Both the position numbers and the translations under genes were made by a program. A DNA stretch of 64,000 nt. Source: DASUAS01 sp963756895. GTDB lineage: Bacteria > Actinomycetota > Acidimicrobiia > IMCC26256 > DASPTH01. The notes beneath the pieces were generated by a model, which was not told where the DNA came from, searched no databases, and was given only the letters and a program-made list of their open reading frames with translations. Position 1 is the first letter of the stretch. The number at the start of each line of letters is the position of its first letter. This document shows positions 8,569-17,963 of this stretch, piece after piece. The stretch spans positions 558,001 through 622,000 of the forward strand of contig CAVWPI010000011.1 of assembly GCA_963756895.1 (NCBI GenBank). Direction: 5' to 3'.

Positions 8569-9973
8569 ATGCGCGGCATCCTGTCCTGGTCGGTCTACCT
8601 GCCCTACCGGCGGCTGGATCGCACGCAGATCGCCCCGTTCGTCGGCCAGGGGGGCGGCAAGGGGACCCGCACGGTCGCGTCCTTCGACGAGGACCCCACC
8701 ACGATGGCAGTCGAGGCGGCGCGCTTGGCCCTGCGCGGCCGCGACCTCGTCCCGGCACAGCTCCTCTTCGCCACCACCTTCCCCGCCTACGCCGACCGCA
8801 CCAACGCCACTGCCGTCCACGCCGCGCTGCGGTTGCCCGACACGGTGCCCGCGTTCGACTTCGGCGCGTCGGTCCGCTCGTCGGTGGGCGCGCTCCTGCT
8901 CGCACTCACGGGCGCGGCCGATCCGACCCTCGTCGTCGCCGGCGACGTGCGCACCGGGCTCCCCGGCAGCGGAGAGGAAGCGGCGGGCGGCGACGCCGCC
9001 ACCGCGTTCGTGGTCGGCTCCGACGCCGCCGGGCCGGTCGTCGCCGAGCTCGTCGGTTCGGCGAGCGTCACCGACGAATTCGTCGAGCGCTGGCGGGCAC
9101 CGGGCGAGCAGCGCACCCGGGTCTGGGACGAGAAGTTCAGTGAGATCACCTACGTGCCGCTCGGCGTGCAGGCCTGGAACGCGGCGTTGGCCTCGGCCGG
9201 CCTCACCGCCAGTGATGTCGCGGCAGCGGCTGTCGTCGCCCCCGCCCAGCGGGTGGCGCGCTCGGTGGGTGGGAAGCTCGACGGCGTCCACGTGATCGAC
9301 GATCTCTCGCAGGTGGTCGGGAACCCGGCAGCGGCCCAGCCCGGACTGCTGCTGGCCGCCCTGCTCGAGCAGGCCGAGCCCGGCCAGGTCGTCGCCCTGG
9401 TGGTGCTCGCCGACGGCGCCGACGTCCTGCTGTTCCGCACCACCGACGCGCTCGACGTCGTACCGGCCGACGCGGCCGGTCGGGGCCCAGGTCGGTGCCG
9501 GCGCGGCGTTGCCGTACGGCAAGTTCCTCGCGTGGAAGGGCATGCTGCCGGTCGAGCCACCCCGTCGCCCCGAACCGCAGCGGGTGTCGGCCACCGCCGC
9601 GGCGCGCAGCGAGGACTGGAAGTTCGGCTTCGTCGGCTCGAAGGAGCGCGACACCGGCGTGGTGCACCTGCCGCCGGCGCGCGTGTCGCGCGGCGGCGCG
9701 CACACCGATGACATGGATCCGTTACCGCTCGCCGACGTGCAGGGCACGATCGTCACGTTCACCGTCGACCGCATGGTGTACTCGCCGAGCCCGCCGGTCG
9801 TGTTCGCGGTCGTCGACTTCGACGGCGGCGGTCGCCTGCCCGTCGAGCTCACCGACGCCGACGCCGACGAGATCGAGATCGGCCAGCGAATAGAGATGAC
9901 GTTCCGGCGGTTGTACGCGGCCGACGGCATCGTCAACTACTTCTGGAAGGGAAGGCTGGTGCGCGATGGGTAG
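8569..9973 (+). CDS. Thiolase/HMG-CoA-synthase-like protein fused to an OB-fold (DUF35) domain, frameshifted
   Basis: About 467 aa in two frames: MRGILSWSVYLPYRRLDR to DVVPADAAGR, then GAQVGAGAALPYGKFLAWKG to NYFWKGRLVRD. One extra base in the GGGG run near 9482-9485 explains the break. The N-terminal two thirds is a thiolase-fold domain like HMG-CoA synthase, but the nucleophile region reads ASVRSSVGALLLALTG, so the catalytic Cys is absent. The C-terminal domain has the DUF35 OB fold (GTIVTFTVDRMVYSPSPPVV), but the zinc-ribbon Cys pairs of relatives are missing (GSKERDTGVVHLPP, VSRGGAHT). It overlaps the next gene, an intact thiolase, by 8 bp, suggesting that this is its acyl-handling partner. 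Confidence 0.75.
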
Positions 9974-11162
9974 TCACGGCATCAAGGACCGCGTCGCGAT
10001 CGTCGGGATGGGTTGCACCAACTTCGTCGAGCACTGGGACAAGGGCCTCGACGATCTGGAGGTCGAAGCGGCGAACGCCGCGTACGCGTCTGCGGGCATC
10101 GACAAGGACGCCGTCGACGCCTATTGGCTCGGCACCGCGGAGGGCGGCATGAGCGGCATCACGCTCGCCCGTCCCTTGCAGCTCGTCGACAAGCCGGTGA
10201 CGCGCGTCGAGAATTTCTGCGCCACCGGTTCCGAGGCGCTCCGACAGGCCGCCTACGCGGTGGCGTCGGGCGCCTACGACGTCGCCATGGCCCTCGGAGT
10301 GGAGAAGACCAAGGACGGTGGGTTCCAGGGCCTCAACGCGGTCCCGCCTCCGAACGACGGTACGGGCCGCACGCTCACTGCGGCGGCGATGTTCTCGATG
10401 GTGGCGCCCGCGTACGCGGCGAAGTACGGCGTCGACGCCGACAAGATGCGCGAGGCGATGGCGCACGTCGCGTGGAAGAACCACTTCAACGGCGCCCGCA
10501 ATCCGCGCGCGCAGTTCCGCCGCGAGGTGTCGATGGAGACCATCTGCAACTCGCCGAAACTTGCTGGCGACCTCGGAGTGTTCGACTGCGCGGGTGTGGC
10601 CGACGGCTCTGCCGCCGCGATCGTCGTACGGGCCGAAGACGCGTACGAGTACACCGACACGCCGATCTTCGTGAAGGCGCTCTCGTTCATCGCCGGCAAC
10701 GGCAGCGGCGTGACCGACCCGGCGTACGAGTACACCAACTTTCCCGAGATCGCCGCGACCGCCGCCGACGTGTACGCACAGGCCGGAATCACCGACCCGC
10801 GTCGCGAGCTGGCGTTGGCCGAGGTGCACGACTGCTTCACCATCACCGAGCTGGTGCTCATGGAGGACCTCGGGTTCTCCGAGCGGGGTGCCGCGTGGCG
10901 CGACGAGCTCGACGGTGTGTACGACCTCGACGGTGATCTGCCGGTGAACCCCGACGGCGGGCTCAAGTCGTTCGGCCATCCGGTCGGCGCGTCGGGCCTG
11001 CGCATGATGTTCGAGGCGTGGCTGCAGCTCCGGGGTGAAGCGCCGCCCGAGCGCCAGATCGAGGTGGCGAAGCCCGGCGGCGACCGCGACCTCGCGCTCA
11101 CCCACAACCTCGGGGGCTACCCGGGTGAGATGGTGAGCTTCATCTCGATCCTCGGGCGCTAG
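9966..11162 (+). CDS. SCP2-type thiolase (acetyl-CoA acetyltransferase family)
   Basis: 398 aa; ATG 9966 lies within the end of the upstream gene. Cys85 in ENFCATGSEALRQAA is the expected nucleophile, EVHDCFTITELVLMEDLG holds the conserved H-D-C-F, and KSFGHPVGASGLRMMFE is the GHP loop, so all catalytic elements are present. It should cleave a 3-oxoacyl-CoA with CoA or catalyse the reverse reaction. Its overlap with a DUF35-fused, Cys-less thiolase-like protein suggests a heteromeric complex, as known for archaeal thiolase/HMGCS/DUF35 assemblies and actinobacterial Ltp proteins. The operator at 8524 probably controls both genes. Confidence 0.9.
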   Translation: MGSHGIKDRVAIVGMGCTNFVEHWDKGLDDLEVEAANAAYASAGIDKDAVDAYWLGTAEGGMSGITLARPLQLVDKPVTRVENFCATGSEALRQAAYAVASGAYDVAMALGVEKTKDGGFQGLNAVPPPNDGTGRTLTAAAMFSMVAPAYAAKYGVDADKMREAMAHVAWKNHFNGARNPRAQFRREVSMETICNSPKLAGDLGVFDCAGVADGSAAAIVVRAEDAYEYTDTPIFVKALSFIAGNGSGVTDPAYEYTNFPEIAATAADVYAQAGITDPRRELALAEVHDCFTITELVLMEDLGFSERGAAWRDELDGVYDLDGDLPVNPDGGLKSFGHPVGASGLRMMFEAWLQLRGEAPPERQIEVAKPGGDRDLALTHNLGGYPGEMVSFISILGR

Positions 11163-11330
11163 ACCAGCGGGTCGACCACGGCTTCCCCGTTGCGGGAGAC
11201 GTGGTCGGTCCACACGAGCCCGTCCCCGTAGCGATGCTCGAACCGCGTGGTGACCGCGATCTCGCCTCGGAGTGGGTTCCACCTGTCCCTCCCGACACGT
11301 CGCCGTGGCGGTTGGGGTACGTTCCGCGTC

Positions 11331-12068
11331 ATGTTCGATCTCAGTGGCAAGACCGCGGTCGTGACCGGGGCGGGACAGAACGTCGGTGCCGGCATCGCGA
11401 GGCTGCTGGCCGCGCAGGGTGCGACGGTGCACGTCAACGACATCGTCGAGGAGCGCGCGCGGGACACGGTGGCTCAGATCACGGCAGCCGGCGGCAGCGC
11501 AGCGACGGCCCCGTTCGACGTCACCGACTACGGCGCGGTCAGCGCCGCGTTCGACGCGATCGGCACGGTCGACATCCTCGTGAACAACGCCGGCAACGGC
11601 GGTGCCGAGGGCATGGGCCTCACCCAGTTCCGCGACAGCGAACCGTCGGGCTGGATGGGTGCCATCAACGTCAACCTGTTCGGTGTCCTGCACTGCTCAC
11701 GCGCGGTCATCAACGGCATGTGCGAGCGCGGCTTCGGACGGGTGATCACGATCTCGTCGGGCGCCGGCATCACCGGCCTGCGCATCGGCGTGTCGCCCTA
11801 CGCGGCCGGAAAGGGTGGTGCGATCGCGTTCATGCGCCACCTCGCGATGGAGAACGCGCGCGACGGGGTCACCGCGAACTCGCTCGCGCTCGGCCTGATG
11901 CAGCCGGAGAACTCGGGTCCGGTCGACGCCCTCGCGAAGCAGATCCCCACCGGCCGCACCGGGACACCCGAGGACGTCGGCTTCGCCTGCGTGTTCCTGG
12001 CGTCGGACGAAGCGTCGTGGATCACCGGCCAGACCATCCACGTCGACGGCGGCGCCACCTTCGGCTGA
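11331..12068 (+). CDS. SDR-family oxidoreductase
   Basis: 245 aa; ATG 11331 (MFDLSGKTAVVTGAGQNVGA) is chosen because the classical Rossmann start follows at once. Glycine motif TGAGQNVGAG, DILVNNAGNGG, ITISSGAG and the catalytic YAAGK are present, and the protein ends in GQTIHVDGGATFG. It is a classical NAD(P)-dependent dehydrogenase, possibly of a 3-hydroxyacyl-CoA or hydroxysteroid. The 168-bp gap upstream shows no other gene. It converges with the epimerase gene, and the 31-bp gap between them has only a weak imperfect stem (CCCGCT with AGCGTGGG, 12071-12099). Confidence 0.88.
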   Translation: MFDLSGKTAVVTGAGQNVGAGIARLLAAQGATVHVNDIVEERARDTVAQITAAGGSAATAPFDVTDYGAVSAAFDAIGTVDILVNNAGNGGAEGMGLTQFRDSEPSGWMGAINVNLFGVLHCSRAVINGMCERGFGRVITISSGAGITGLRIGVSPYAAGKGGAIAFMRHLAMENARDGVTANSLALGLMQPENSGPVDALAKQIPTGRTGTPEDVGFACVFLASDEASWITGQTIHVDGGATFG

Positions 12069-12099
12069 CTCCCGCTCGACCGTGCGCCAAAAGCGTGGG

Positions 12100-13032
12100 T
12101 CAGGACGCGACGAGGTCGGGGCGGGAGGTGCGGACGAGGCGGGTGATGCCGTCGCGCCAGGTCACCGAGGAGTGGAACCCGAGGTCGTTGAGCTTGCCGA
12201 CGTCGAGGATCAGCGGTGGCACGCTGGCGTCGGTGAACTCGAAGTTCACCGGCTTGTCGATGAGCTCACCGATGAGGCCGCACCACTCCTCGACGCTCGC
12301 GACCTCGTCGCCGCCCCAGTTCACGACGTTCGCGGGCGTCGACGCCGACGCCAGCAGGTAGGGGAGCGACGCCACGATGTCGTCGAGGTTGAGCGGGTTG
12401 TACTGCGACGGTGCGTCGGTGTGCACGGGGATCGCCATGCCGTGCTCGAGCATCATCACGTGGAAGAACGGCCAGCCGAAGGTGTCGCCGTACGGCACGC
12501 TGAGCCGCGCGATGACGGTGGGGATGCCGAGGCGCTTGGCGGTGTACTGCACCATGGTCTCGGCTGCGATCTTCGAGATGGAGTAGCTCTCCATGCCCGC
12601 GGCCCGGTGGCTGTCGCCGAGCGCAGCGTCTTCCTTCAGGTGGTCGTGCTCGTGCTCCTGGTACACGCCACCCGAGCTGCAGTGGAAGAACCCGTCGACG
12701 CCCTGCACCTTCTCCATGAGGTGCGCGGCGCCGTCGGCGTTGATCGCGAGGTCGCGCCCGAAGTCGTTGGTCTTGGCGACCGCGAAGTGGAGGACGTAGT
12801 CGAGGCCGTCGGGTACCTCGTCGAGCTCGGCGTGCTCGAGGTCGACGCGGATGGTGCTGATGCCGTTGGCCTCGTGCGCCTCGCGCTGGGTGGGATCGGC
12901 GAAGCGCGCCGCGCCGTAGACGGTGTTGCCGGCGGCGGCGAGTTGCGCCCCCATCGGGCCGGCGACCATGCCGGTGATCCCGGTGACGAGGATGCGCTTG
13001 CCGGTCAATGGTGCGAGAGGAATGGTGGCCAT
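12100..13032 (-). CDS. NAD-dependent epimerase/dehydratase (extended SDR)
   Basis: 310 aa; start at 13032 (MATIPLAPLTGKRILVTGIT). Glycine motif TGITGMVAG, HFAVAKTND, FHCSSGGVY and catalytic YSISK are present. The rest (RLSVPYGDTFGWPFF, NPLNLDDIVASLPYL, NVVNWGGDE) fits the sugar- or steroid-type extended SDRs, which include 3-beta-HSD-like enzymes. Its promoter region is shared with the dehydrogenase pair at 13102 and holds operator site 3, so it belongs to the same regulon. The substrate is unknown. Confidence 0.85.
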   Translation of the reverse strand: MATIPLAPLTGKRILVTGITGMVAGPMGAQLAAAGNTVYGAARFADPTQREAHEANGISTIRVDLEHAELDEVPDGLDYVLHFAVAKTNDFGRDLAINADGAAHLMEKVQGVDGFFHCSSGGVYQEHEHDHLKEDAALGDSHRAAGMESYSISKIAAETMVQYTAKRLGIPTVIARLSVPYGDTFGWPFFHVMMLEHGMAIPVHTDAPSQYNPLNLDDIVASLPYLLASASTPANVVNWGGDEVASVEEWCGLIGELIDKPVNFEFTDASVPPLILDVGKLNDLGFHSSVTWRDGITRLVRTSRPDLVAS

Positions 13033-13051
13033 CGCGTGTAGTAGACCACAA

Positions 13052-13068
13052 TCTGAAGGTCCGTCAGA
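13052..13068. promoter_or_regulatory. Palindromic operator, site 3 (divergent promoter)
   Basis: CTGAAG-GTC-CGTCAG (13053-13067), one mismatch to the consensus palindrome, lies between the divergent epimerase (start 13032) and acyl-CoA dehydrogenase (start 13102). Confidence 0.7.
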
Positions 13069-13101
13069 AACGCTTCCTGGCCAAGAAATACCGGAGTCCT
13101 C

Positions 13102-14277
13102 ATGGAGATCGGATACACGCCCGAGCAGTTGGGGATGCAGCAGGAGCTGCGCACCTACTACGAGAAGTTGCTGGATCCGGCCACCGTGGCCGAGCTCCAC
13201 GAGTCGCACGCGGTCGGCGAGGCCCCTCGCCGCATCTGGAAGCAGATGTGCGCCGACGGCTGGGCCGGCATCGGTTGGCCCAAGGAGTACGGCGGCCAGG
13301 GTCGCTCGGCGATCGAGCAGTTCATCTTCTTCGACGAGTCGATGCGCGCCGGTGCCCCGGTGCCGATGCTCACGCTGAACAGCGTCGGCCCGACGATCAT
13401 GGCGTTCGGCACCGACGAGCAGAAGGCCGACTACCTGCCCCGCATCCTCTCGGGCGACATCCACTTCTGCATCGGCTACTCGGAACCCGGCGCGGGCACC
13501 GACCTCGCGTCGCTCAAGACGCGCGCGGTGCGCGACGGCGAGTCGTACGTGATCAACGGCCAGAAGATGTGGACGTCGTTGTCGAGCGACGCCGACTACT
13601 GCTGGCTGGCGGTGCGCACCGACCCCGACGCGGCGAAGCACAAGGGCATCTCGATGATCCTCGTGCCCATGGACACGCCGGGGATCACGTTGTCGCCGCT
13701 CAACCTCCTCGGCACCCACGACATCAACGCGGTGTTCTTCGAAGACGTCGTCGTGCCGGCGGCGAACGTGGTCGGTGGCCCGAACCACGGGTGGAAGCTC
13801 ATCACCAACCAGCTCAACCACGAGCGCGTCACGCTGTTCGCGAGTGGCGTGATGGACCGCGCGCTCACCGAGGTGACGCAGTACGCGCAGGAGACCAAGC
13901 TCCCGGACGGGCGACGCGTGATCGACCAGCCGTGGGTGCAGCTCAACCTGGCGAAGCTGCAGGCCAAGGTCGAGGTCGTGCGGCTCATGAACTGGCAGGT
14001 GGCGTGGGAGGCGACGCAGGGCGTCCTCGACATCGGCCACTGCTCCGCGCTCAAGGTCTACGGCAGCCAGCTCAACATGGAGGGCTACCAGCTCCTCATG
14101 GAGATCCTCGGGCCGGTGTCGTACCTCGAGCCCGACGCCCCCGGTGCGGTGCTCAAGTCGCGCATCCAGCAGGGCACGCGCGGGGCGATCATCCTCACCT
14201 TCGGTGGTGGGGTCAACGAGATGCAACGCGACCTGATCTCCCAGTTCACGCTGGGCTTCCCGAGGGCTGACCGCTGA
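13102..14277 (+). CDS. Acyl-CoA dehydrogenase, alpha subunit of a pair
   Basis: 391 aa from ATG 13102 (MEIGYTPEQLGMQQELRTYY). Conserved loops are GYSEPGAGTDLASLKTRAVR, NGQKMWTSLSSDADYCWLAV and GGGVNEMQRDLISQFTLGFP. Size and sequence style match the FadE-type alpha subunits of the alpha2-beta2 dehydrogenases known from actinobacterial cholesterol degradation. The next gene, whose ATG overlaps this stop by one base, encodes a shorter partner. It binds FAD and oxidises an acyl-CoA; the specific acyl group is not evident. It is under operator site 3. Confidence 0.9.
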   Translation: MEIGYTPEQLGMQQELRTYYEKLLDPATVAELHESHAVGEAPRRIWKQMCADGWAGIGWPKEYGGQGRSAIEQFIFFDESMRAGAPVPMLTLNSVGPTIMAFGTDEQKADYLPRILSGDIHFCIGYSEPGAGTDLASLKTRAVRDGESYVINGQKMWTSLSSDADYCWLAVRTDPDAAKHKGISMILVPMDTPGITLSPLNLLGTHDINAVFFEDVVVPAANVVGGPNHGWKLITNQLNHERVTLFASGVMDRALTEVTQYAQETKLPDGRRVIDQPWVQLNLAKLQAKVEVVRLMNWQVAWEATQGVLDIGHCSALKVYGSQLNMEGYQLLMEILGPVSYLEPDAPGAVLKSRIQQGTRGAIILTFGGGVNEMQRDLISQFTLGFPRADR

Positions 14278-15341
14278 TGGACTTCTCCTTCTCCTCCGAC
14301 CAGCAGGATCTCCGCGAGCTCGCGGCCAAGATCCTGTCCGACGCCACGACGCTCGAACGCACGAAGCAGGTGGTCGCCGAGAGCGACGGCTTCGACCGCG
14401 ACCTCTGGGCCGCGCTCGCCGAGGCCGGCATCGTCGGCATCTCCCTCCCCGAGTCGGCGGGCGGCGGCGGGCTCGGCTTCCTCGAGACGTGCATCGTCCT
14501 CGAAGAGGTCGGTCGCACCGCGGCACCGATCCCCGCGCTCGCGGTCATGGGCCTCGCCGCACCCGCCTTGGCCGAGTTCGGTGCCACCGACGCGCTCGAA
14601 GGCGTCGCGGCCGGTACCCGCATCGTGACCGCTGCGCTCACCGAGGCCGTGGGCGACGTGTACGCGCCGTCCACCTCGGCCACCGGCGGCAAGCTCACGG
14701 GCGAGAAGGTGTGCGTCCCCGCGGGGATGTGGGCCGAGCGGATCATCGTGTCGGCGAATGACGGGTTGTATCTCGTCGACCCGTCGACGTCGGGCGTGAC
14801 GGTCCAGCGTGAGGACACGATGCTCGGCGCGCCCACTGCCCGGCTGGTGCTCAGCGACGCCGAGGCCACCAAGCTCGCCGGTCCCGAGGGACTCACCTGG
14901 TTGCTCGAACGGGCGCAGACCGCGATGACGGTCACGATGTCGGGTGCTGCGAACGCCGCGCTCGACCTCACCGCGACCTACGTCAAGGAGCGCGAGCAGT
15001 TCGGACGGGCGATCGCCACGTTCCAGGCGGTGAGCCAGCGGACCGCCGACACCTACATCAACAAGGAAGCGATCAAGCTCACCGCGTGGCAGGCCGCGTG
15101 GCGACTCGACGCCGGCGTCCCGGCGGCGGCGCAGGTCGACGCCGCGAAGTACTGGGCCGCGCAGGGCGGCCAGGACGTGCTCCTCGCCGCGCACCACCTC
15201 CATGGGGGGGTGGGTGTCGACCGCGACTACCCGCTGTACCGCTACTTCCTCCTGGCGAAGCAGCTCGAGCTCGACCTGGGCTCCGAGACGCCCACGCTGA
15301 TGCACCTGGGCGCGCTCATCGCCGACACGCCCGTCGGTTGA
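14277..15341 (+). CDS. Acyl-CoA dehydrogenase, beta subunit of a pair
   Basis: 354 aa; ATG 14277 shares its A with the stop of the alpha gene (TGATG). N-terminus MDFSFSSDQQDLRELAAK; C-terminal landmarks KEREQFGRAIATFQAVSQRT and HHLHGGVGVDRDYPLYRYFL. The central beta domain is short and lacks the S-E-P-x-A-G loop, typical of beta partners in heteromeric FadE pairs, where FAD and substrate sites are formed across subunits. It is almost certainly co-translated with its partner. Confidence 0.88.
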   Translation: MDFSFSSDQQDLRELAAKILSDATTLERTKQVVAESDGFDRDLWAALAEAGIVGISLPESAGGGGLGFLETCIVLEEVGRTAAPIPALAVMGLAAPALAEFGATDALEGVAAGTRIVTAALTEAVGDVYAPSTSATGGKLTGEKVCVPAGMWAERIIVSANDGLYLVDPSTSGVTVQREDTMLGAPTARLVLSDAEATKLAGPEGLTWLLERAQTAMTVTMSGAANAALDLTATYVKEREQFGRAIATFQAVSQRTADTYINKEAIKLTAWQAAWRLDAGVPAAAQVDAAKYWAAQGGQDVLLAAHHLHGGVGVDRDYPLYRYFLLAKQLELDLGSETPTLMHLGALIADTPVG

Positions 15342-16114
15342 CGCGCGCGACGCGCATCGGGGTCGCGTCGGCAGCTCTCCTGCTGGCGGTCCTCGTCGCG
15401 TCGGGCGCGTGGTTGTGGTGGAACTACGTACCCAACCGCGACCAGTGGGTCCGGACGGTGCACCAGGTCGCGGGAATCGCGCTGCTGGTCGTCGCGGTCG
15501 CGCTGGTCGTGATCGCGATCGTGCGCCGCGCCCGCATCGGCGCGGCCGGGATCGTCGCCGCGGTGGGTGTCCTCGTCACCACCGGCGCCGCGTACGTCGT
15601 CGGACGGCTGCTGCCGTGGGACCAGATCGCACTCTGGGCGGTGACGGTCGGTTCGGACGTCCGCGGCGTGAAGACGACCTTCGACGACAGCATCAAGTTC
15701 ATCATCGTGCGGGGCCGCGAGGTCTCGGCGTCGACGTACCACTGGTGGGCGATCGCGCACCTCGCCCTGAGCACACTCGTGGTGCTCGCGCTGCTGATGG
15801 TGTGGCTGCGCAGCCGCGACCCGCGAGGTCAGTCGGAGACCGCTGCCGCCACCACCGGCGAGCCCACCACCGGGATTGCAAGCGGAACCAGCGGAGTGAG
15901 CGCAGGCTCGCGGACGTGCCACTGGTGCGCGCCGGCCACCGCGCCCACGAGCAACGGGATCCAGAGATCGAGCAGTCGGAACGCGATGACGGCGCCGGCG
16001 GCGGCGGTCGCGGGCACGCCGTTGGCGACCAGCAGCGCCCCGAGCGATGCGTCGGCCACGCCGATGCCGCCGGGAAGCGGCCCGACGAGCGCGGCCATGA
16101 TCGTGAGCGTGTAG
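15338..16114 (+). CDS. Small cytochrome b-like membrane protein; 3' end uncertain
   Basis: TTG 15338 overlaps the stop of the dehydrogenase. Residues 1-160 form four membrane segments: GVASAALLLAVLVASGAWLW, VAGIALLVVAVALVVIAIV, GIVAAVGVLVTTGAAYVV and AIAHLALSTLVVLALLMVW. The stretch GRLLPWDQIALWAVTVGSD matches the conserved cytochrome b/b6 region after helix C. His residues in RTVHQVAG and in TYHWWAIAH are candidate haem ligands, fewer than the four of a normal cytochrome b. After about base 15830 the frame only runs antisense to the LPG-synthase-like gene and looks non-coding; a lost stop is likely (the neighbouring frame stops at 15899). True length is probably 165-185 aa. Confidence 0.6.
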   Translation: MTRATRIGVASAALLLAVLVASGAWLWWNYVPNRDQWVRTVHQVAGIALLVVAVALVVIAIVRRARIGAAGIVAAVGVLVTTGAAYVVGRLLPWDQIALWAVTVGSDVRGVKTTFDDSIKFIIVRGREVSASTYHWWAIAHLALSTLVVLALLMVWLRSRDPRGQSETAAATTGEPTTGIASGTSGVSAGSRTCHWCAPATAPTSNGIQRSSSRNAMTAPAAAVAGTPLATSSAPSDASATPMPPGSGPTSAAMIVSV

Positions 16115-16969
16115 ACGAGGAGGATCGTCGGCAGGGCGAGATGGATCCCGAGCCCGGTGAGCACCATGTACAGACCGGCGCAGCCGAGCAACTTGCCGAG
16201 GACGGCGGTGCCGAGCAGCCAGGTCGATGCGCGCCAGTCGGCGCGCAGGCGCGCCATCGCGCAGGCGAGCTCGTGGCCGGCGCACCCTTCGACGTCGCGC
16301 ACCGGACGCCCGAAGCGGTGTCGCACGCGGGCGCGCACATGGCGGACCCGCGTGGCGATCGTGACGACGAGCGACCGGCGACTCGCGACCAGGATCAGCG
16401 CGGAGCCGACGACGAGCGCGTATCCGGCGGCGCCGAGCGTGCCGTACAACGCGGCACCGTGCAGCCCGCCCGTGGCGGCGCCTGCAGCCACGGCCGCGGC
16501 GATGATGATGCAGAGCGAGATGGTCTCGGCGACCTTGCCCGAGAGGTAGGCGGCTGTCGTGCGCGCTCGGCTGTTGCCGACGCGGTCGGCGTGGGACAGG
16601 TACGGCACGAGCCCGGCGGCGCCCGCCGACTTCACCACCTTGTTCGTGGCGTACGACATCGCGCTCGAGCTTCACCATCGGGGCGAACGGAGCGTCGAGG
16701 TCCACGAGCTGGAACGAGGCGCGCGCCTGGAAACCCCGGTTCAGCACGCCCAGGAGCACCAGCGTGAGCCCGATCGGCAGCGCGGCGGGCCCGAGCGACA
16801 CCACCTTGCCGAATGCGGGGAGGAAGTCGTCAGCGTGGGAGACGACGAACCAGCCCACGAACAGGGCCAGTACCGCCCCGAGGATCCGAGGCGTCCACCC
16901 CGTTCGCAGGTTCACTACCGCAGGATCGTCGGGCGCGCCTGAAAACTTGATGTGGACAGTGTCACTCAT
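15829..16969 (-). CDS. Lysylphosphatidylglycerol synthase TM-domain (UPF0104-like) membrane protein, frameshifted
   Basis: The N-terminal frame starts at 16969 (MSDTVHIKFSGAPDDPAVVN) and includes GAVLALFVGWFVV and LPIGLTLVLLGVLNRGFQA. The second frame continues with MSYATNKVVKSAGAAGLVPY and several membrane helices, including ASTWLLGTAVLGKLLGCAG and IMAALVGPLPGGIGVADASL. The break is near 16655-16670 and fits one extra base. The S-Y-A-x-N-K-V-V-K-S and P-G-G-I-G-V motifs are characteristic of the flippase-like LPG_synthase_TM family, which moves or modifies lipid-linked molecules. Full length is about 379 aa. It converges on the cytochrome b-like gene. Confidence 0.75.
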
Positions 16970-17028
16970 GCCCGGAGCCACCGGGGCATCAGCCCCCGTC
17001 GAAACGCGGTGTACGCCCGGTTCCAGCC

Positions 17029-17943
17029 TCAGATATTCGTGAGGATCGGCGCCACCTCGGTGGCGAACGCGGCCATCTGGTCGCACTGCTCGTCGACGCT
17101 GCGCGACCGGAAGCGCACCTGGAGCTGGTTCACGCCGTCGGCGGTGTCGGCCAGGATCTGCTCGGCGATGTCGCCCGGCGCCCCGCTCAGGGTGCCCTCA
17201 CCGACGTCCCAGCTCGGCGTCCCCACGTAGAGGAACGGCGTGATGTCGCCGATCATCATGGGCCGATCGGTGCGGCCGTGCTCGGCGCGCATGGACTGCA
17301 GCTTGGCCACCATCTCCGCGCTCGACGGCCCTTGCGGCAGCCAGCCGTCGCCGTACGTCGCCGCGCGCCGGATGGCCGCCGGGCTCGAACCCGCGATCCA
17401 CACGGGTGGGCGTGGGCTCTGCACCGGACGGGGCGTCGCGCCGAGCCCGTTCACCCACTCGTGCTCGAGCGCCTCGATGAGCAGCGGCAGCTTCTCCTCG
17501 ACGAGCTTGCCGCGTCGGGCGTGGTCGACGCCCAGCACCTCGAACTCCGCCTCGACGTGACCGGCGCCGATGCCGACGATGGCGCGCCCACCCGTGAGGT
17601 AGTCGAGGGTCGCGAACTCCTTGGCCGCGACGAGCGGGTGACGATAGGGGAGCACGTACGCGTGCGAGAGCAGCGCGGTGCGTTCGGTCTGCGCGCCCAG
17701 CCACGAGAGCGTGGTGATGCAGTCCTGCCAGTAAGTGCCCATGGTCGAGCCGAGCGACTCGGGGATCGCGATGTGGTCGCACACCGCGACGTAGAAGTAG
17801 CCGTGCTCGTCGGCGGTGCGCGTCACGTGCGCCAGGTCGGCCGGCGTGGCCGACAGCTCCCAGTCGGCGACGAACGTCTTGCTCTTCGACTGGATGGGGA
17901 GCTGGATGCCGTAGACGCGCGTACCCGCAGGGATCTCGATCAT
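17029..17943 (-). CDS. LLM-class F420-dependent oxidoreductase
   Basis: 304 aa from ATG 17943 (MIEIPAGTRVYGIQLPIQSK). The luciferase-like TIM barrel is evident: DEHGYFYVAVCDHIAIPE, RTALLSHAYVLPYRHPLVAA, KEFATLDYLTGGRAIVGIGA, PPVWIAGSSPAAIRRAATYG and DGWLPQGPS. The G-x-G-A-G-H stretch and R-H-P-L-x-x-A-K are typical of the F420-using actinobacterial branch. The substrate is unknown, though LLM enzymes often reduce or oxidise alcohols and ketones in terpenoid or sterol catabolism. It is divergent from an EamA transporter with operator site 4 between them. Confidence 0.88.
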   Translation of the reverse strand: MIEIPAGTRVYGIQLPIQSKSKTFVADWELSATPADLAHVTRTADEHGYFYVAVCDHIAIPESLGSTMGTYWQDCITTLSWLGAQTERTALLSHAYVLPYRHPLVAAKEFATLDYLTGGRAIVGIGAGHVEAEFEVLGVDHARRGKLVEEKLPLLIEALEHEWVNGLGATPRPVQSPRPPVWIAGSSPAAIRRAATYGDGWLPQGPSSAEMVAKLQSMRAEHGRTDRPMMIGDITPFLYVGTPSWDVGEGTLSGAPGDIAEQILADTADGVNQLQVRFRSRSVDEQCDQMAAFATEVAPILTNI

Positions 17944-17963
17944 GGCGAGAACGTAGCCGCGAA

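Noticed and set aside
7234..9936. A 900-codon minus-strand open frame
   Set aside because: Only the 414 codons from 8478 down are real (CoA-transferase). The rest is antisense to the thiolase-like gene, a common effect of high G+C codon bias.
12100..14526. An 808-codon minus-strand frame that continues the epimerase upstream
   Set aside because: Upstream of 13032 it is antisense to the dehydrogenase pair and rich in Arg/Pro; the epimerase has its own clear start.
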